A DNA stretch of 64,000 nucleotides from Ktedonobacteria bacterium brp13 (GTDB taxonomy: Bacteria; Chloroflexota; Ktedonobacteria; Ktedonobacterales; Ktedonobacteraceae). This document shows positions 34,538 to 43,172 of this stretch, one piece after another; position 1 is the stretch's first letter, and each line of letters begins with the position of its first letter. The translations under genes and the position numbers were made by a program. The stretch lies in contig AP024096.1 in the NCBI GenBank assembly GCA_015099395.1, forward strand, positions 6,427,485 through 6,491,484, read 5' to 3'. The notes under the pieces are model-generated. The model had not been told where the DNA came from and ran no database searches. It was given only the letters and a program-made list of their open reading frames with translations.

Positions 34538-35491
34538 TTACAGTGCAGCCAGTACGTGAGCACTGGCGACTGCCTGACCGCCGGGTTCTCGTAACTGGAT
34601 ATGTCCTTGTATGAGCAATGTGCGCAGGGCCTGTGAAAGAGCCCCTGTATTAAGTTGTGTCAGTGTTGAGAGATCAGAAAGGCTGCGATGCCCATCGACC
34701 GCCAGGTAGAGCCGACGTGCCTGTCGATTACTAATCGTACTGGAGGTATGCGCAGCGTTGCCGTTGCTCTCTTCATTTTCAGGAGTTTTCAGCGGGACAA
34801 GCTCCATCAGAGATGGTGTATTGCGTTTGGGAGGAGGTGATGGTAACTGAATGCTAGCCGGATGTAGTTCAGCCGGGTAGAGAAGGTTGCGTTTGCGAGC
34901 GAGGGTTATAGTCTGTTCCATGATATTGCCCAATGTTGGGATCAACCGTGGGACAGGATTCTGAGCGGTAAAGAGAGCGATAAGCATGTTGACCGGCGTC
35001 GGTATCTGCTCAGACGTGGCATCGTTGTTCATCGGTGGTATGAGCGACTGATTGTTGAGAAAGTAGCTGGACCAGAAATTGAGGTGATTGTGTGTGAGCA
35101 ATTGGGCTGCCAGGGGAGAAAACACAGCCTCTGTCGCCTGCGGCATAACGCCGTGGCGTTCATTAAGCGTACATTCGGCAATTTCAGCGACGTGAGAGTT
35201 AATCACGATCTGCTGCGGGAGTGATGGATTGCGGCAGACGACCGCTCGTAATTCGACACTAGTTTGTCCGTTGCTATAGGCTTGCTGCGTCCAGAACTGG
35301 ATCGCCTCCAATTCCAGACGTTGCACAAAGGTATGCCCTAACCAGATAAGGAGCTCATCGATATGTTGTATGTTCATTGCAATACGCAGCAGTTGGGTGA
35401 AGATGACCAGTTGGTGATTACCCATTGTTGGTTGTGGATTTCTGTTTGTTGGTAGTGGTGCCAGAGGTGTATGATTTTCATTGCTTCCCAC
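34538..35491 (-). CDS. Hypothetical regulator-like protein with C-terminal winged-helix-like region
   Basis: 317 residues, GTG start with a strong AGGAGGGG. The N-terminal 120 residues could form a GAF-like fold (LLRIAMNIQHIDELLIWLGHTFVQRLELEAIQFW), followed by a Pro/Asn-rich stretch. The C-terminal 60 residues (RRLYLAVDGHRSLSDLSTLT, then ALSQALRTLLIQGHIQLREPGG) look like a winged-helix DNA-binding unit or a PATAN/DUF4388-type element. No membrane segment. Function unknown; a signal-responsive regulator is the best guess, not a demonstration. Confidence 0.55.
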   Translation of the reverse strand: MGSNENHTPLAPLPTNRNPQPTMGNHQLVIFTQLLRIAMNIQHIDELLIWLGHTFVQRLELEAIQFWTQQAYSNGQTSVELRAVVCRNPSLPQQIVINSHVAEIAECTLNERHGVMPQATEAVFSPLAAQLLTHNHLNFWSSYFLNNQSLIPPMNNDATSEQIPTPVNMLIALFTAQNPVPRLIPTLGNIMEQTITLARKRNLLYPAELHPASIQLPSPPPKRNTPSLMELVPLKTPENEESNGNAAHTSSTISNRQARRLYLAVDGHRSLSDLSTLTQLNTGALSQALRTLLIQGHIQLREPGGQAVASAHVLAAL

Positions 35492-35530
35492 GTAAACCCC
35501 TCCTTTAGATCCTCTAGATCCTCTTCAAAA

Positions 35531-35592
35531 AAACCAACACGATTGACGTCGCTCGTGCTTTGTGCTCTGTCACGTAAGTGTTCGGATAAGCA
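35531..35592. repeat. Palindromic repeat, copy E (reverse orientation)
   Basis: Complement of copy B with substitutions: AACCAACACGATTGACGTCG here against AACCCAACGCGACTGGCGTCG in the complement of B, and GTGTTCGGATAAG against GTTTTCGGATAAG. One arm ends in TTCGGATAAG. Confidence 0.7.
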
Positions 35593-35731
35593 GCCTGACA
35601 ATGCGCCAACTCTTGCAGGGAGCGAGCTAGAATGTACCTGAAGAGTAGCGTTTATTCATAAATATACTATAACATAAATTTATGCTTGTACATCTTAAAA
35701 GGCCGTTAAAAAAGGTGATATGCTGCTTACG

Positions 35732-35747
35732 TTCCTATATATAGGAA
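35732..35747. promoter_or_regulatory. Perfect 16-bp palindrome TTCCTATATATAGGAA
   Basis: Isolated dyad 195 bases before the 2-hydroxyacid dehydrogenase start, of the size bound by dimeric repressors. No half-site copy noticed nearby. Confidence 0.4.
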
Positions 35748-35941
35748 TGGACATGAGTAGGCATGGGTAAGAGGAACGAAATCAGGAAGACTTCTCGCAA
35801 ATGTTGTAGTATAAACAGATGCAGCCATGCCTGGTGTATGATGATGAGCTAGTACGAACTCCTGCTGCGAGAATAATTCCCAGAAAATTGCTAGATAATT
35901 GGGGAAAAGAAGAGCCCGGTATCTTATGGAGGGAAAAATAA

Positions 35942-36922
35942 ATGCCAGAGCAACATAAAGTTATCAGTACATTCCAGTTTTCGCCTGAATCACAGGCTCG
36001 CTTGCGCGAAGCTGCCCAGCGGGATGTCATCTGTGTTGCGAATATTGAGGATCTCCAGAAACGCCTGCCAGAGGCTGAGATCCTTTGCTCCTACAGACTG
36101 CCCGATAATTGGCGCGAATTGTCTCCCCATTTCCGCTGGTTACAAGCTCCCGGTGCAGGCATTGATGGGTTGCGCTCGAGTGGCCTGTTAGATATAGACA
36201 GCGATATTATGGTGACGACAGCGTCGGGTATTCATGTATCGACGATTAGTGAGTATGTTTTTGCGAGTATGCTCATGTTTAACCGCAGCTGGCCTGAGAT
36301 GGTACGACTGCAAGATCAACATGTCTGGCCGCACAGCGCGAACTGGCATAATTTAGGTGGACGAGAACTGGTCGATCAGACGCTGGGTATTGTTGGGCTT
36401 GGCAGTATTGGACGCCGTGTCGCACAATTAGGACGTGCCTTTGGCATGAAGATAATTGGCAGTCGTCGCAGCGCGACGCCAGATGAGCAGGATCCCGATG
36501 TTGATCAGCTCTATTCTATGGATCATCTCAATGACATGCTGCGGCAGAGTGACTACGTCGTCCTGGCGGTCCCTTTAACGCCCCAGACAGAGAAACTTAT
36601 CGGTGAAGCTGAGTTGCGTGCCATGCGCCCTAATGCATATCTTGTCAATATCGCGCGTGGTCAAGTTATCGATGAGCGTATGCTGATTCGAGCTTTAAAA
36701 GAGGGCTGGATCGGGGGTGCTGGCCTGGACGTAACGAGCCGGGAGCCTTTGCCTGAGGATAGTCCGCTCTTCTCGTTACCGAATGTCATCTTAACACCAC
36801 ACATTTCCGGGGTAAGTATACACTATGATAAGCGGCTGACCGATCTATTTGTTGATAATTTGCGTCGCTATCGTACAGGTGAACCATTACGTAATCGCTA
36901 CGACCCATCGCGTGGCTATTAA
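35942..36922 (+). CDS. D-2-hydroxyacid dehydrogenase (NAD-dependent)
   Basis: 326 residues of the formate/glycerate dehydrogenase superfamily. NAD-binding loop GLGSIGRRVAQLGRAFG with acceptor IIGSRRS, NIARGQVIDERML (Arg of the catalytic set), TSREPLPEDSPLF (Glu) and ILTPHISGVS (His). The basic SRR after beta-2 suggests NADP preference instead of NAD, as inference. Substrate unknown; the mid-domain VLAVPLTPQTEKLIG is generic. The ATG is preceded by TGGAGGGA. Its stop codon overlaps or nearly overlaps the downstream DUF3090 gene. Confidence 0.92.
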   Translation: MPEQHKVISTFQFSPESQARLREAAQRDVICVANIEDLQKRLPEAEILCSYRLPDNWRELSPHFRWLQAPGAGIDGLRSSGLLDIDSDIMVTTASGIHVSTISEYVFASMLMFNRSWPEMVRLQDQHVWPHSANWHNLGGRELVDQTLGIVGLGSIGRRVAQLGRAFGMKIIGSRRSATPDEQDPDVDQLYSMDHLNDMLRQSDYVVLAVPLTPQTEKLIGEAELRAMRPNAYLVNIARGQVIDERMLIRALKEGWIGGAGLDVTSREPLPEDSPLFSLPNVILTPHISGVSIHYDKRLTDLFVDNLRRYRTGEPLRNRYDPSRGY

Positions 36923-36978
36923 TGAAGCATCATACAGCCAACCGTGTAGAACGGCTATTCATTATGAGGAAGAATATC

Positions 36979-37581
36979 ATGAGTGTAGATCTTGGTCTGG
37001 TTCCAACTCTGGGAGCCGATGCTGTTGGTCAACCTGGGCAGCGCCGCTTCCGCCTCTTTGCGCGCAGTGAACAGGAGTCAGCGGTAATGTGGATGGAGAA
37101 AGAGCAACTGGCAGGTCTCTCTGAAGTCCTGGATCGTGCGCTGGCCTTAATTACCGAGGGCCAGGTCTTGCGTGTAGAGGCGCGAGCCGAGGAGGCCGCT
37201 GGTGGCTCTGGTATGCCGAGTGATTTTCCTTCCTATCCTACCCACGATATTCAAGCAGGACAGATGCGGCTCAATTATGATGAGTCAGCGGGAACCTTTT
37301 CATTAAGTGTTGTCCCCATCGAGGCACTCCTTGAAGAAGAGGGATCAGAAGGGGATGAGGAGGAGCCACAGATCGCTATGCGTTATGAAGAGGCTATCAC
37401 CTTTGCCTTTACGCAGCAGCAGGCTCACGAACTTTCACAGTCTATTCAGCATATCCTTACGGCTGGACGTCCTGTGTGTCCACTTTGTCATATGCCACTG
37501 GATGGCGGACCGCATGCCTGCGTAAAGCAGAATGGACATCGGGATATTACTCAGATCGAAGATGCGGGCGAAAGCGAATAG
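36979..37581 (+). CDS. DUF3090 family protein
   Basis: About 200 residues. The family pattern is present at the start (VDLGLVPTLGADAVGQPGQRRFRLFAR), in ITFAFTQQQAHELS, and in the C-terminal zinc-binding CPLCHMPLDGGPHAC. DUF3090 proteins occur in actinobacteria and Chloroflexota beside phosphatase or nucleotide genes and have no assigned function. The ATG at 36979 has GAGGA nine bases upstream; an ATG at 36922 overlapping the previous stop would add 19 residues that look unlike the family. A huge hairpin follows. Confidence 0.85.
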   Translation: MSVDLGLVPTLGADAVGQPGQRRFRLFARSEQESAVMWMEKEQLAGLSEVLDRALALITEGQVLRVEARAEEAAGGSGMPSDFPSYPTHDIQAGQMRLNYDESAGTFSLSVVPIEALLEEEGSEGDEEEPQIAMRYEEAITFAFTQQQAHELSQSIQHILTAGRPVCPLCHMPLDGGPHACVKQNGHRDITQIEDAGESE

Positions 37582-37594
37582 CGCATGCTTGATC

Positions 37595-37657
37595 GCACAG
37601 AAGAGAGACAGGACGAGCACACTCGTGTAGCGTGCTCGTCCTGTCTCTCTTCTGTGC
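37595..37657. terminator. 26-bp perfect-stem hairpin after the DUF3090 gene
   Basis: Arms 37595-37620 and 37632-37657 are exact reverse complements over 26 bp with an 11-base loop. No T-run follows on either strand, so it may block transcription by structure alone, or act on both converging transcripts. Confidence 0.8.
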
Positions 37658-37793
37658 CATTCATGTTTGTATACAGTTAAGGTCGATAATCTTGTTCACC
37701 AGTTATTAACCAGTAGAGTGGGCCACAGGCTCAGAATGTAATGTACTGTACATCTATAGGCTCAGCGGACCAGGTCTTTTCTCTTGTTGCAGG

Positions 37794-38204
37794 TTAATCA
37801 TGGCATAGGTATTTATTGGCTTTTTGTAGGTAGACCTCCTCATTGGCCTCGATCATCAATTTGTGCAGCACGACAACATCTGCATCGGGAAGAAACTCAA
37901 CCGGTTGCAGGCACAGCCGCATAATTGCGTGGCCATTTTCTAGAACCTGTACATAGCCCTTACTTCTGGGTACCCTATAGGTGCGTTGTGGTTCCGTAGA
38001 GCTGGGGATCTCCAAATAGCCGTGCCAGAGGAGTTGACGTAGTTGCTCTGGCGTCAGCATCTCATGTAAGAGATCTGTGGCGCGTCGTTCTGCTCGCGAC
38101 CAGCCTTTCATGTAAGGCATAAGAAACAGCCAGATTACTGGTGTGAGTGCGAGTGCTATGATGCCCCAACAGAGCATGGAGATCACCAGGGAGATGGCAC
38201 TCAT
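37794..38204 (-). CDS. Hypothetical single-pass membrane protein, 136 aa
   Basis: One N-terminal hydrophobic segment (about 5-30, LVISMLCWGIIALALTPVIWLFL), then a soluble domain (ERRATDLLHEMLTPEQLRQLLWHGYLEIPSS, RTYRVPRSKGYVQVLENG, LPDADVVVLHKLMIEANEE). Family not recognised. Its start overlaps the stop of the upstream gene by four bases (ATGA), so the two are translationally coupled. Confidence 0.65.
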   Translation of the reverse strand: MSAISLVISMLCWGIIALALTPVIWLFLMPYMKGWSRAERRATDLLHEMLTPEQLRQLLWHGYLEIPSSTEPQRTYRVPRSKGYVQVLENGHAIMRLCLQPVEFLPDADVVVLHKLMIEANEEVYLQKANKYLCHD

Positions 38205-38440
38205 CCTCCAACGACTCTTGGCACCATCACAATCTGTTCGGCTGTCGCATCGAACTTATCGAGGCGCTCTACCGTCTTTCCACCTTCAACACGAAATGCG
38301 GTAGCTCCTCTAGCTTTCTCCTGTGCGAAGATGCGTTCTGCTTCATGGATGGCCGCCATCGCTTCGGGATCGCCTGCCTGAATTTTCTGGTCGTCCCAGG
38401 TTAAACGGTCATCGCCGCGCCGTGACATTACCCGTAACAT
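38201..38440 (-). CDS. Hypothetical soluble protein, 79 aa
   Basis: A charged protein (SRRGDDRLTWDDQKIQAGD, HEAERIFAQEKARGATAFRV, ERLDKFDATAEQIVMVPRVVGG) in the coupled pair with the membrane protein at 37794-38204. I chose the ATG at 38440; others at 38428 and 38503 are possible. The C-terminal half has the ARGATAF and EQIVMVPRVVGG pattern of proteins with a ubiquitin-like or AbrB-like fold, but I cannot place it. Confidence 0.55.
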   Translation of the reverse strand: MLRVMSRRGDDRLTWDDQKIQAGDPEAMAAIHEAERIFAQEKARGATAFRVEGGKTVERLDKFDATAEQIVMVPRVVGG

Positions 38441-39092
38441 TCCCACAGTCGTTCCTGCCTTCCTTTGTGTGTTCAAACATACCTGCTTGCTTAACCTAAG
38501 CACATCGCACGGAGATCGCTCCGTGTATGTCCGTCAATGCTTCAAACCTGATGATGAACGTTCTGCTTTCACAGACTTACAATAAAACGCTGTATAGACG
38601 TAACGCACGAATCATTGATGTCGATACTTCGATACTATCTGCGATCTCACCATGGCCCAGGCTAACGGGCTTGATTCATGCCAGGGTTACACCGAGTATG
38701 GTCACAATAACAAGTGTGATGTACACAACACGCTACATTTGTTCGGGCCGTATACAGGATGACACAGGATGATACTATTATTGTACGTGACCTCCCTGGT
38801 GTAGTCAAGTTGCTGTCTCTACATTGCGAGCAGATCGCACCTCTACTGTATGCCTTGTCTTCGTAGACTGCATCTTAAAGGAAACTATACAGAATGGATG
38901 GTCGGAAAGTCAATGAATTTGGTATGTAAATGTTGTTTTTAAGGGATAATGTATAACATTGGAGGAAAGAGAATACGCACTTACTACTTATCCGAAAACC
39001 TGAGTGCAGAGCACTAGCGACGCCAGTCGCGTTGGGTTTCGGAATAAGATCTTAGTAAAAAGCGGCATCGTGCTGTCTGATAGTGCTCTTTA
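38441..39092. other. Intergenic region with repeat copy B
   Basis: About 650 bases, AT-rich, with one 81-residue ORF (38527-38772) lacking a ribosome site and with poor composition. Contains palindromic repeat copy B. No RNA gene seen. Confidence 0.5.
38984..39051. repeat. Palindromic repeat, copy B
   Basis: Arms TTATCCGAAAACC (38988-39000) and GGGTTTCGGAATAA (39034-39047) with a GC-rich interior. Shares ACTACTNATCCGAANACCTGAGTG with copy A and CAGTCGCGTTGG inside. Confidence 0.75.
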
Positions 39093-39122
39093 AAAAAGGG
39101 CCGTGGTTGTTACCAGGCCCTT
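39092..39122 (-). terminator. Rho-independent terminator of the asp23-fakA-degV cluster
   Basis: Arms AAGGGCC (39096-39102) and GGCCCTT (39116-39122). On the minus strand the stem is followed by TTTTA (complement of the A-run at 39092), a classic terminator about 70 bases past the degV stop. Confidence 0.8.
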
Positions 39123-39190
39123 CTTGTGTCTCTGTATGTCATGTGTCGCTATCTGCTTTGAAAATAAGTGGGACATACTCTGCCCTGGCG

Positions 39191-40039
39191 CTATTTTTTT
39201 GCAGTGATGTAGACAAGGCCAACGGTATTGGGTCCAGTATGTGTACCCAATGCGCTACCCAGACCAAAGCGCTGGATTGGCTGCGTAAAGCTCGTTTTGT
39301 AGACTTCTTCAAGCTGGGTACCAATCTCTGGGCTTGCTTGAACGATGGCAACCTCTTCTAATGGTTCATTATCCTTCAGGATCTGCACGCCGCGTGTGAA
39401 TGCTTTGCTGCGTGTACGGGGCTGCTCCAAAGGGATGACGGTGCCATCTTTGAGGGCAATGATCGGTTTGACGCTCAGCATATTGGCGAGCAGTGCCTTT
39501 GCTCCACCGATACGGCCGCCGCGCTTAAGATAATCCAGTGTGTCGAGGATCGCAATGATATGTGTACGCGAGTACCGATCGATCAGGTTCTCTTTAATCT
39601 CTGCCAGACTTGCACCCTGTTTGATCTCTTCAACTGCCTTTAGCAATGGGAGCGCGATACCGACGCTGGCCGACTTACTATCAATAACCTCGATTGGAAC
39701 ATGGCGATACTCTTCTGGCAGATCTGAGGCTGCATTGACGGCCCCCTGATAGGTGCCACTGAGACCAGAAGAGAGGTGTGCGGAGATGATGCCGGTCGCA
39801 CCCTCGTCGATCAGACGTTTGTATGTCTCCTGGTAGCGAGCCGGTGAGGGCTGTGACGTTTGCGGTAGCTCTTTCGCTTCTTGCAGTTTCTTGTAGAAAC
39901 CGATATAGTCGAGATCGACATTATCAAGGTAAGACTCGTCCCCAAAGGAGACGGTCAGGGGCACTATCGTAATGCCCCACTCTTTCGCCAGCTCTGGCGT
40001 CAGATCGGAAGTGCTATCGGTAACGATGCGAACGGTCAT
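39191..40039 (-). CDS. DegV-family fatty-acid-binding protein (FakB-like)
   Basis: 282 residues, DegV fold. Landmarks: RIVTDSTSDLTPELAKEWGI, DYIGFYKKLQEAKELPQTSQPSPARYQ, GIISAHLSSGLSGTYQGAV, VIDSKSASVGIALPLL. FakB proteins present fatty acids to FakA for phosphorylation before phospholipid entry. Presence next to a fakA homologue supports this role. Start at the ATG 40039 with CAGGAGG; an upstream ATG at 40078 is less likely. Confidence 0.9.
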   Translation of the reverse strand: MTVRIVTDSTSDLTPELAKEWGITIVPLTVSFGDESYLDNVDLDYIGFYKKLQEAKELPQTSQPSPARYQETYKRLIDEGATGIISAHLSSGLSGTYQGAVNAASDLPEEYRHVPIEVIDSKSASVGIALPLLKAVEEIKQGASLAEIKENLIDRYSRTHIIAILDTLDYLKRGGRIGGAKALLANMLSVKPIIALKDGTVIPLEQPRTRSKAFTRGVQILKDNEPLEEVAIVQASPEIGTQLEEVYKTSFTQPIQRFGLGSALGTHTGPNTVGLVYITAKK

Positions 40040-40180
40040 CGCATGCCTCCTGAAAGTATAGTGGTGATCAAACAACAAGAAGCCGCCCTTGTGTGGCGAC
40101 TTCCGGTTGTTCTCAAGAAAATGTATGCTGGCTAAGTAGACCGGCGTGAATGGATTGGTGAACTGCCATCTATGTATTAC

Positions 40181-41893
40181 CTATTCCATTGAAAGGATAA
40201 AGGCATAGTAGGGTTGACCACCATTCACCACTTCGATCTCTAGCTGTGAATACTGCTTTTTGATCCAGCCGGCAGTCTTGTGTGCCTGCTCTTCTGTGAT
40301 GTCCTGCCCATAATAAATGGTTAGGATTTCATAGTCATCGATAGTAAGACGACGCAGCGTGTCACGCATAACATCTTCAATCTGTTGGCTGGCGACAGCC
40401 AGGTTCCCATTGATGACGCCGATATAGTCACCCTCGCGGACATGCAGGCCACCCAGTTGTACGGAGCGTACGGCGGTCGTGATCTCTGCGGTCTGGATCG
40501 ATGTTGCAGCTCGCGTCATCATTTCGCAGTTGGTAGAGAAATCCGCCTCGTAGTTGATACTGATCATGGCTGCGATGCCTTGCGGTAGTGTTTTGCAGGG
40601 AATGACACAGATCTCTTTTTCGGTCAGATCGACAACTTGCTGTGCACTAAGAATGACGTTGCTGTTGTTTGGTAAAATGATCACCTGTCGTGCTACGGTC
40701 TTTTCAACGGCATCAAGGAGCTCCTCGATACTGGGATTCATTGTCTGACCACCGGAGATGATGGCACTAACCCCTAAGCCCGAAAATACTTTTTCGAAGC
40801 CTGGGCCAGAGACGACTGCGACAGTGGCTATCTTTGGCTGTGCGTCTGATTGGGTTGTCTCGTCCACCTGTACTTCGTCCGCATGCTCGGCTGCACTTTC
40901 GGCGGCATAGGTGAGGCTCTGCTCTTGCAGGTTCTCGATATTGATGTCTAGCAGGCTTCCCAGGCTGACACCGTAATCGAGTACTTTTCCCGGAGTTGCT
41001 GTATGGGTATGGACCTTGAGCATCGTTTCATCGCCGGCTACTACTGTGGAGACACCCCCCATATCGATGATTGTCTGACGAATACCTTCGACATCCAGAT
41101 CCTCGCCACGTAAGAGGAAGACGACCTCGTAGCCAAACTCTTCTTCGACTGTGATACGTCCTTTTTTATGATGAGCTGCTAATGGTGTCTCTGCCACAGG
41201 AGCCTCCACGTTGGCTAACTCTGCGACTGCTCTCTCGCCACGCATGTAGCGGAGAATACCTTCCAAAATGGTGCAGAAGCCCTGACCTCCAGCATCGACG
41301 ACACCTGCCTGTTTCAGGGTGGGGAGCAATTCTGGGGTGTGCGCAACAGCTTTACGGGCTGCTGCTACGACAGTTGTCATCAAGCCAACCAGATCATCAT
41401 TATTATTCGCGCTTTTTCTGGCGGCTTCAGCGGACTCACGTACAACCGTCAGAATTGTTCCCTCGACTGGTTTAATGACAGCCCGATAGGCAAGCTGTGA
41501 TGCTTGCTCAAAGGCCTCTGCAAGATCCGGGGCTGTAAATGTCTGCTTGTCCTTTAAACCCGCTGCCAATCCCCGTAGTGTCTGTGAAAGAATGACACCC
41601 GAGTTGCCACGCGCGCCAAGCAGTGCGTCATGAGCAATTCTGGTGGCGATCACACTCGCTGACTTCTCATCGGAGTCGGGAATGTTACGGATCGCAGAGC
41701 GCATCGTTGCCGCCATGTTCGAACCTGTATCGCCATCTGGCACGGGGAAGACGTTCAGTGTATTGATCATCTCGCGGTTCTCTTCAAGCCATGCGGCGGC
41801 TGCCAGCATAGCCTTTCCAAGGTCTTGTCCGTCGAAGACACTGATGCGTCTGGGTCTTGGGCGCAGTTTGGAGCGGGAAGTCTTTTCCTCCAT
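40181..41893 (-). CDS. fakA: FakA-like fatty-acid kinase (DAK2/DhaL domain protein, YloV family)
   Basis: 570 residues. The N-terminal DhaL-like ATP-binding domain has FDGQDLGKAM, the Mg-binding VPDGDTGSN (52-59), and GARGNSGVILSQTLRG. The middle and C-terminal DegV-like domain follows (VVVSGPGFEKVFSGLGV, QVIILPNNSNVILSAQQV). With DegV-like FakB it phosphorylates exogenous fatty acids. It lies downstream of asp23 and upstream of degV as in Firmicutes, in one direction. An internal hairpin lies in the gap to degV (near 40072-40111). Confidence 0.93.
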   Translation of the reverse strand: MEEKTSRSKLRPRPRRISVFDGQDLGKAMLAAAAWLEENREMINTLNVFPVPDGDTGSNMAATMRSAIRNIPDSDEKSASVIATRIAHDALLGARGNSGVILSQTLRGLAAGLKDKQTFTAPDLAEAFEQASQLAYRAVIKPVEGTILTVVRESAEAARKSANNNDDLVGLMTTVVAAARKAVAHTPELLPTLKQAGVVDAGGQGFCTILEGILRYMRGERAVAELANVEAPVAETPLAAHHKKGRITVEEEFGYEVVFLLRGEDLDVEGIRQTIIDMGGVSTVVAGDETMLKVHTHTATPGKVLDYGVSLGSLLDINIENLQEQSLTYAAESAAEHADEVQVDETTQSDAQPKIATVAVVSGPGFEKVFSGLGVSAIISGGQTMNPSIEELLDAVEKTVARQVIILPNNSNVILSAQQVVDLTEKEICVIPCKTLPQGIAAMISINYEADFSTNCEMMTRAATSIQTAEITTAVRSVQLGGLHVREGDYIGVINGNLAVASQQIEDVMRDTLRRLTIDDYEILTIYYGQDITEEQAHKTAGWIKKQYSQLEIEVVNGGQPYYAFILSME

Positions 41894-41916
41894 AGCCGCT
41901 GTGCTTACCTCTACCT

Positions 41917-42312
41917 TTACTTCTTATCAGGAGCCGTGGGTCCATGAATCAATCCCTGGACATTCACGTTCACTTGCGCAACAGGGACACCGAGCATCTT
42001 CTCTGTTGCAAACTTTACAGTGCTCATTATATTATGTGCAATTTCAGATATACGCAACCCGTATTCTAATGCAACATAAACGTCGATGACAATTTGCTCG
42101 TCCTGGGTCTGCACTTTTACACCCTGGTTTCGCTGTTCGGGAGCTAGAATGATAGCCTGTCCATACCGTAAATGAGGTGAGGCCATACCCAATACCCCAT
42201 AGCAGGTGAGGCTTGCGTCAACTGCTATTGAATGAATCGCATTAGGTAGTACTTCTATCTTACCGAGAGGGTGTGAGCCATGCTGAGGCTGAATCGCAGA
42301 TGCTTTTGGCAT
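41917..42312 (-). CDS. Asp23/Gls24-family (YloU-like) envelope stress protein
   Basis: 131 residues with the Asp23/Gls24 pattern: AIHSIAVDASLTCYGVLGMAS, QDEQIVIDVYVALEYGLRISEIAHNIMSTVKFATEKMLGVPVAQVNVNVQGL. Proteins of this family act at the membrane in alkaline or envelope stress and may modulate the fatty-acid kinase. First gene of the three-gene cluster. Confidence 0.88.
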   Translation of the reverse strand: MPKASAIQPQHGSHPLGKIEVLPNAIHSIAVDASLTCYGVLGMASPHLRYGQAIILAPEQRNQGVKVQTQDEQIVIDVYVALEYGLRISEIAHNIMSTVKFATEKMLGVPVAQVNVNVQGLIHGPTAPDKK

Positions 42313-42612
42313 ATGTTTATATCTTCTCTCTTGCCAAAATAGCCAATATCAGTTATACTCGCGTAACGTGTTTGTTTTATCCAGGCGCTGCACTGCCTGT
42401 TTGCAAGTAGTGAAGGGCGCAAATGTATTCTAACACGTAGGCTTGAAGCAGTATATCAAACACATCAAGGATAATCAAGTCGGTTTTGATTACTCAAGTA
42501 AATCTATACGGATATTCGGGCTTCTCTCCTCTCTGGCAGAGAGTTCAGGCTATTCGTTACGCTTTCTTGTTGCAATCAGCGTATGTATTCTCAAAAGGGC
42601 AGGCTTTGACCA

Positions 42613-42641
42613 TTGCCAAAAAGCATGCTCATTGGTACAAT
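42613..42641 (+). promoter_or_regulatory. Sigma-70-type promoter for rpmB
   Basis: TTGCCA (42613-42618), 17-base spacer, TACAAT (42636-42641). The leader to the rpmB ATG would be about 105 bases. Confidence 0.6.
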
Positions 42642-42753
42642 GTGCAAGGCAGGGGCAGGCAAGGAGTATCGCTTTGCGCTGAAACAAACCTGTTATGCAG
42701 CAACCTTTGTAGCTGCTGAGGATAGAGAGAAAGAAATTAGGGAGGAAGAAGCA

Positions 42754-42951
42754 ATGTCAGCTGGCCGTTGTGACATTTGTGAGCGCAAGCCAATGTACGG
42801 TAATAACGTTCCTTTTTCGCAGCATCGCACCCGCCGTCGCTTTGTACTGAACGTACAGCGCCGCCGTATCGAGGTAAATGGTTCCCCTCGCATGGTTAAT
42901 ATCTGCACTCGTTGTTTGCGCACAATGAGCAAGCTACCAAAGGTACGCTAA
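42754..42951 (+). CDS. rpmB: 50S ribosomal protein L28
   Basis: 65 residues, GGAGGAAG before the ATG. Carries a four-cysteine zinc site (CDIC at 7-10 and CTRC near 51-54), so it is the zinc-containing C+ form. The SQHRTRRRFVLNVQ motif is canonical. Small basic protein of the large subunit. Monocistronic, with a long hairpin behind it. Confidence 0.97.
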   Translation: MSAGRCDICERKPMYGNNVPFSQHRTRRRFVLNVQRRRIEVNGSPRMVNICTRCLRTMSKLPKVR

Positions 42952-42986
42952 GATTTTTACCATATGTATCTGTTGCGACAAGGAAG

Positions 42987-43049
42987 CCCCCTGTAATAGA
43001 TGATGCCAGTTTATATGTTGGCACGCCAGAAATAGGCTATTACAGGGGG
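42987..43049. terminator. Terminator-type hairpin after rpmB
   Basis: Outer stem CCCCCTGTAATAG (42987-42999) with its complement (43037-43049), 13 bp perfect; the interior forms a second TGCCA/TGGCA stem. Lies between converging rpmB and rlmN. Confidence 0.75.
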
Positions 43050-43172
43050 TCCTTGTATGTGTATTTGTGTAGCTCATGCATAGCCTTTGTAGATCTATTC
43101 GATCTCTCTGCTATGCCTGGCTATTTTTTTGTCTTTATAGGGCGCTGACAGCGTCAAGGGGACGCTGCTAAC

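Larger units (their letters stand above)
35492..35941. other. 450-base intergenic region with repeat copy E and a 16-bp palindrome
   Basis: Upstream of two divergent genes. Contains palindromic repeat copy E (35531-35592) and the perfect palindrome TTCCTATATATAGGAA (35732-35747). No ORF with a ribosome site. Confidence 0.7.

Noticed and set aside
38527..38772. 81-residue ORF
   Set aside because: No ribosome site and atypical composition; the region is non-coding and ends near repeat copy B.
42443..42719. Plus-strand ORFs upstream of rpmB
   Set aside because: Overlap the promoter and leader of rpmB and have no ribosome site or protein-like pattern.
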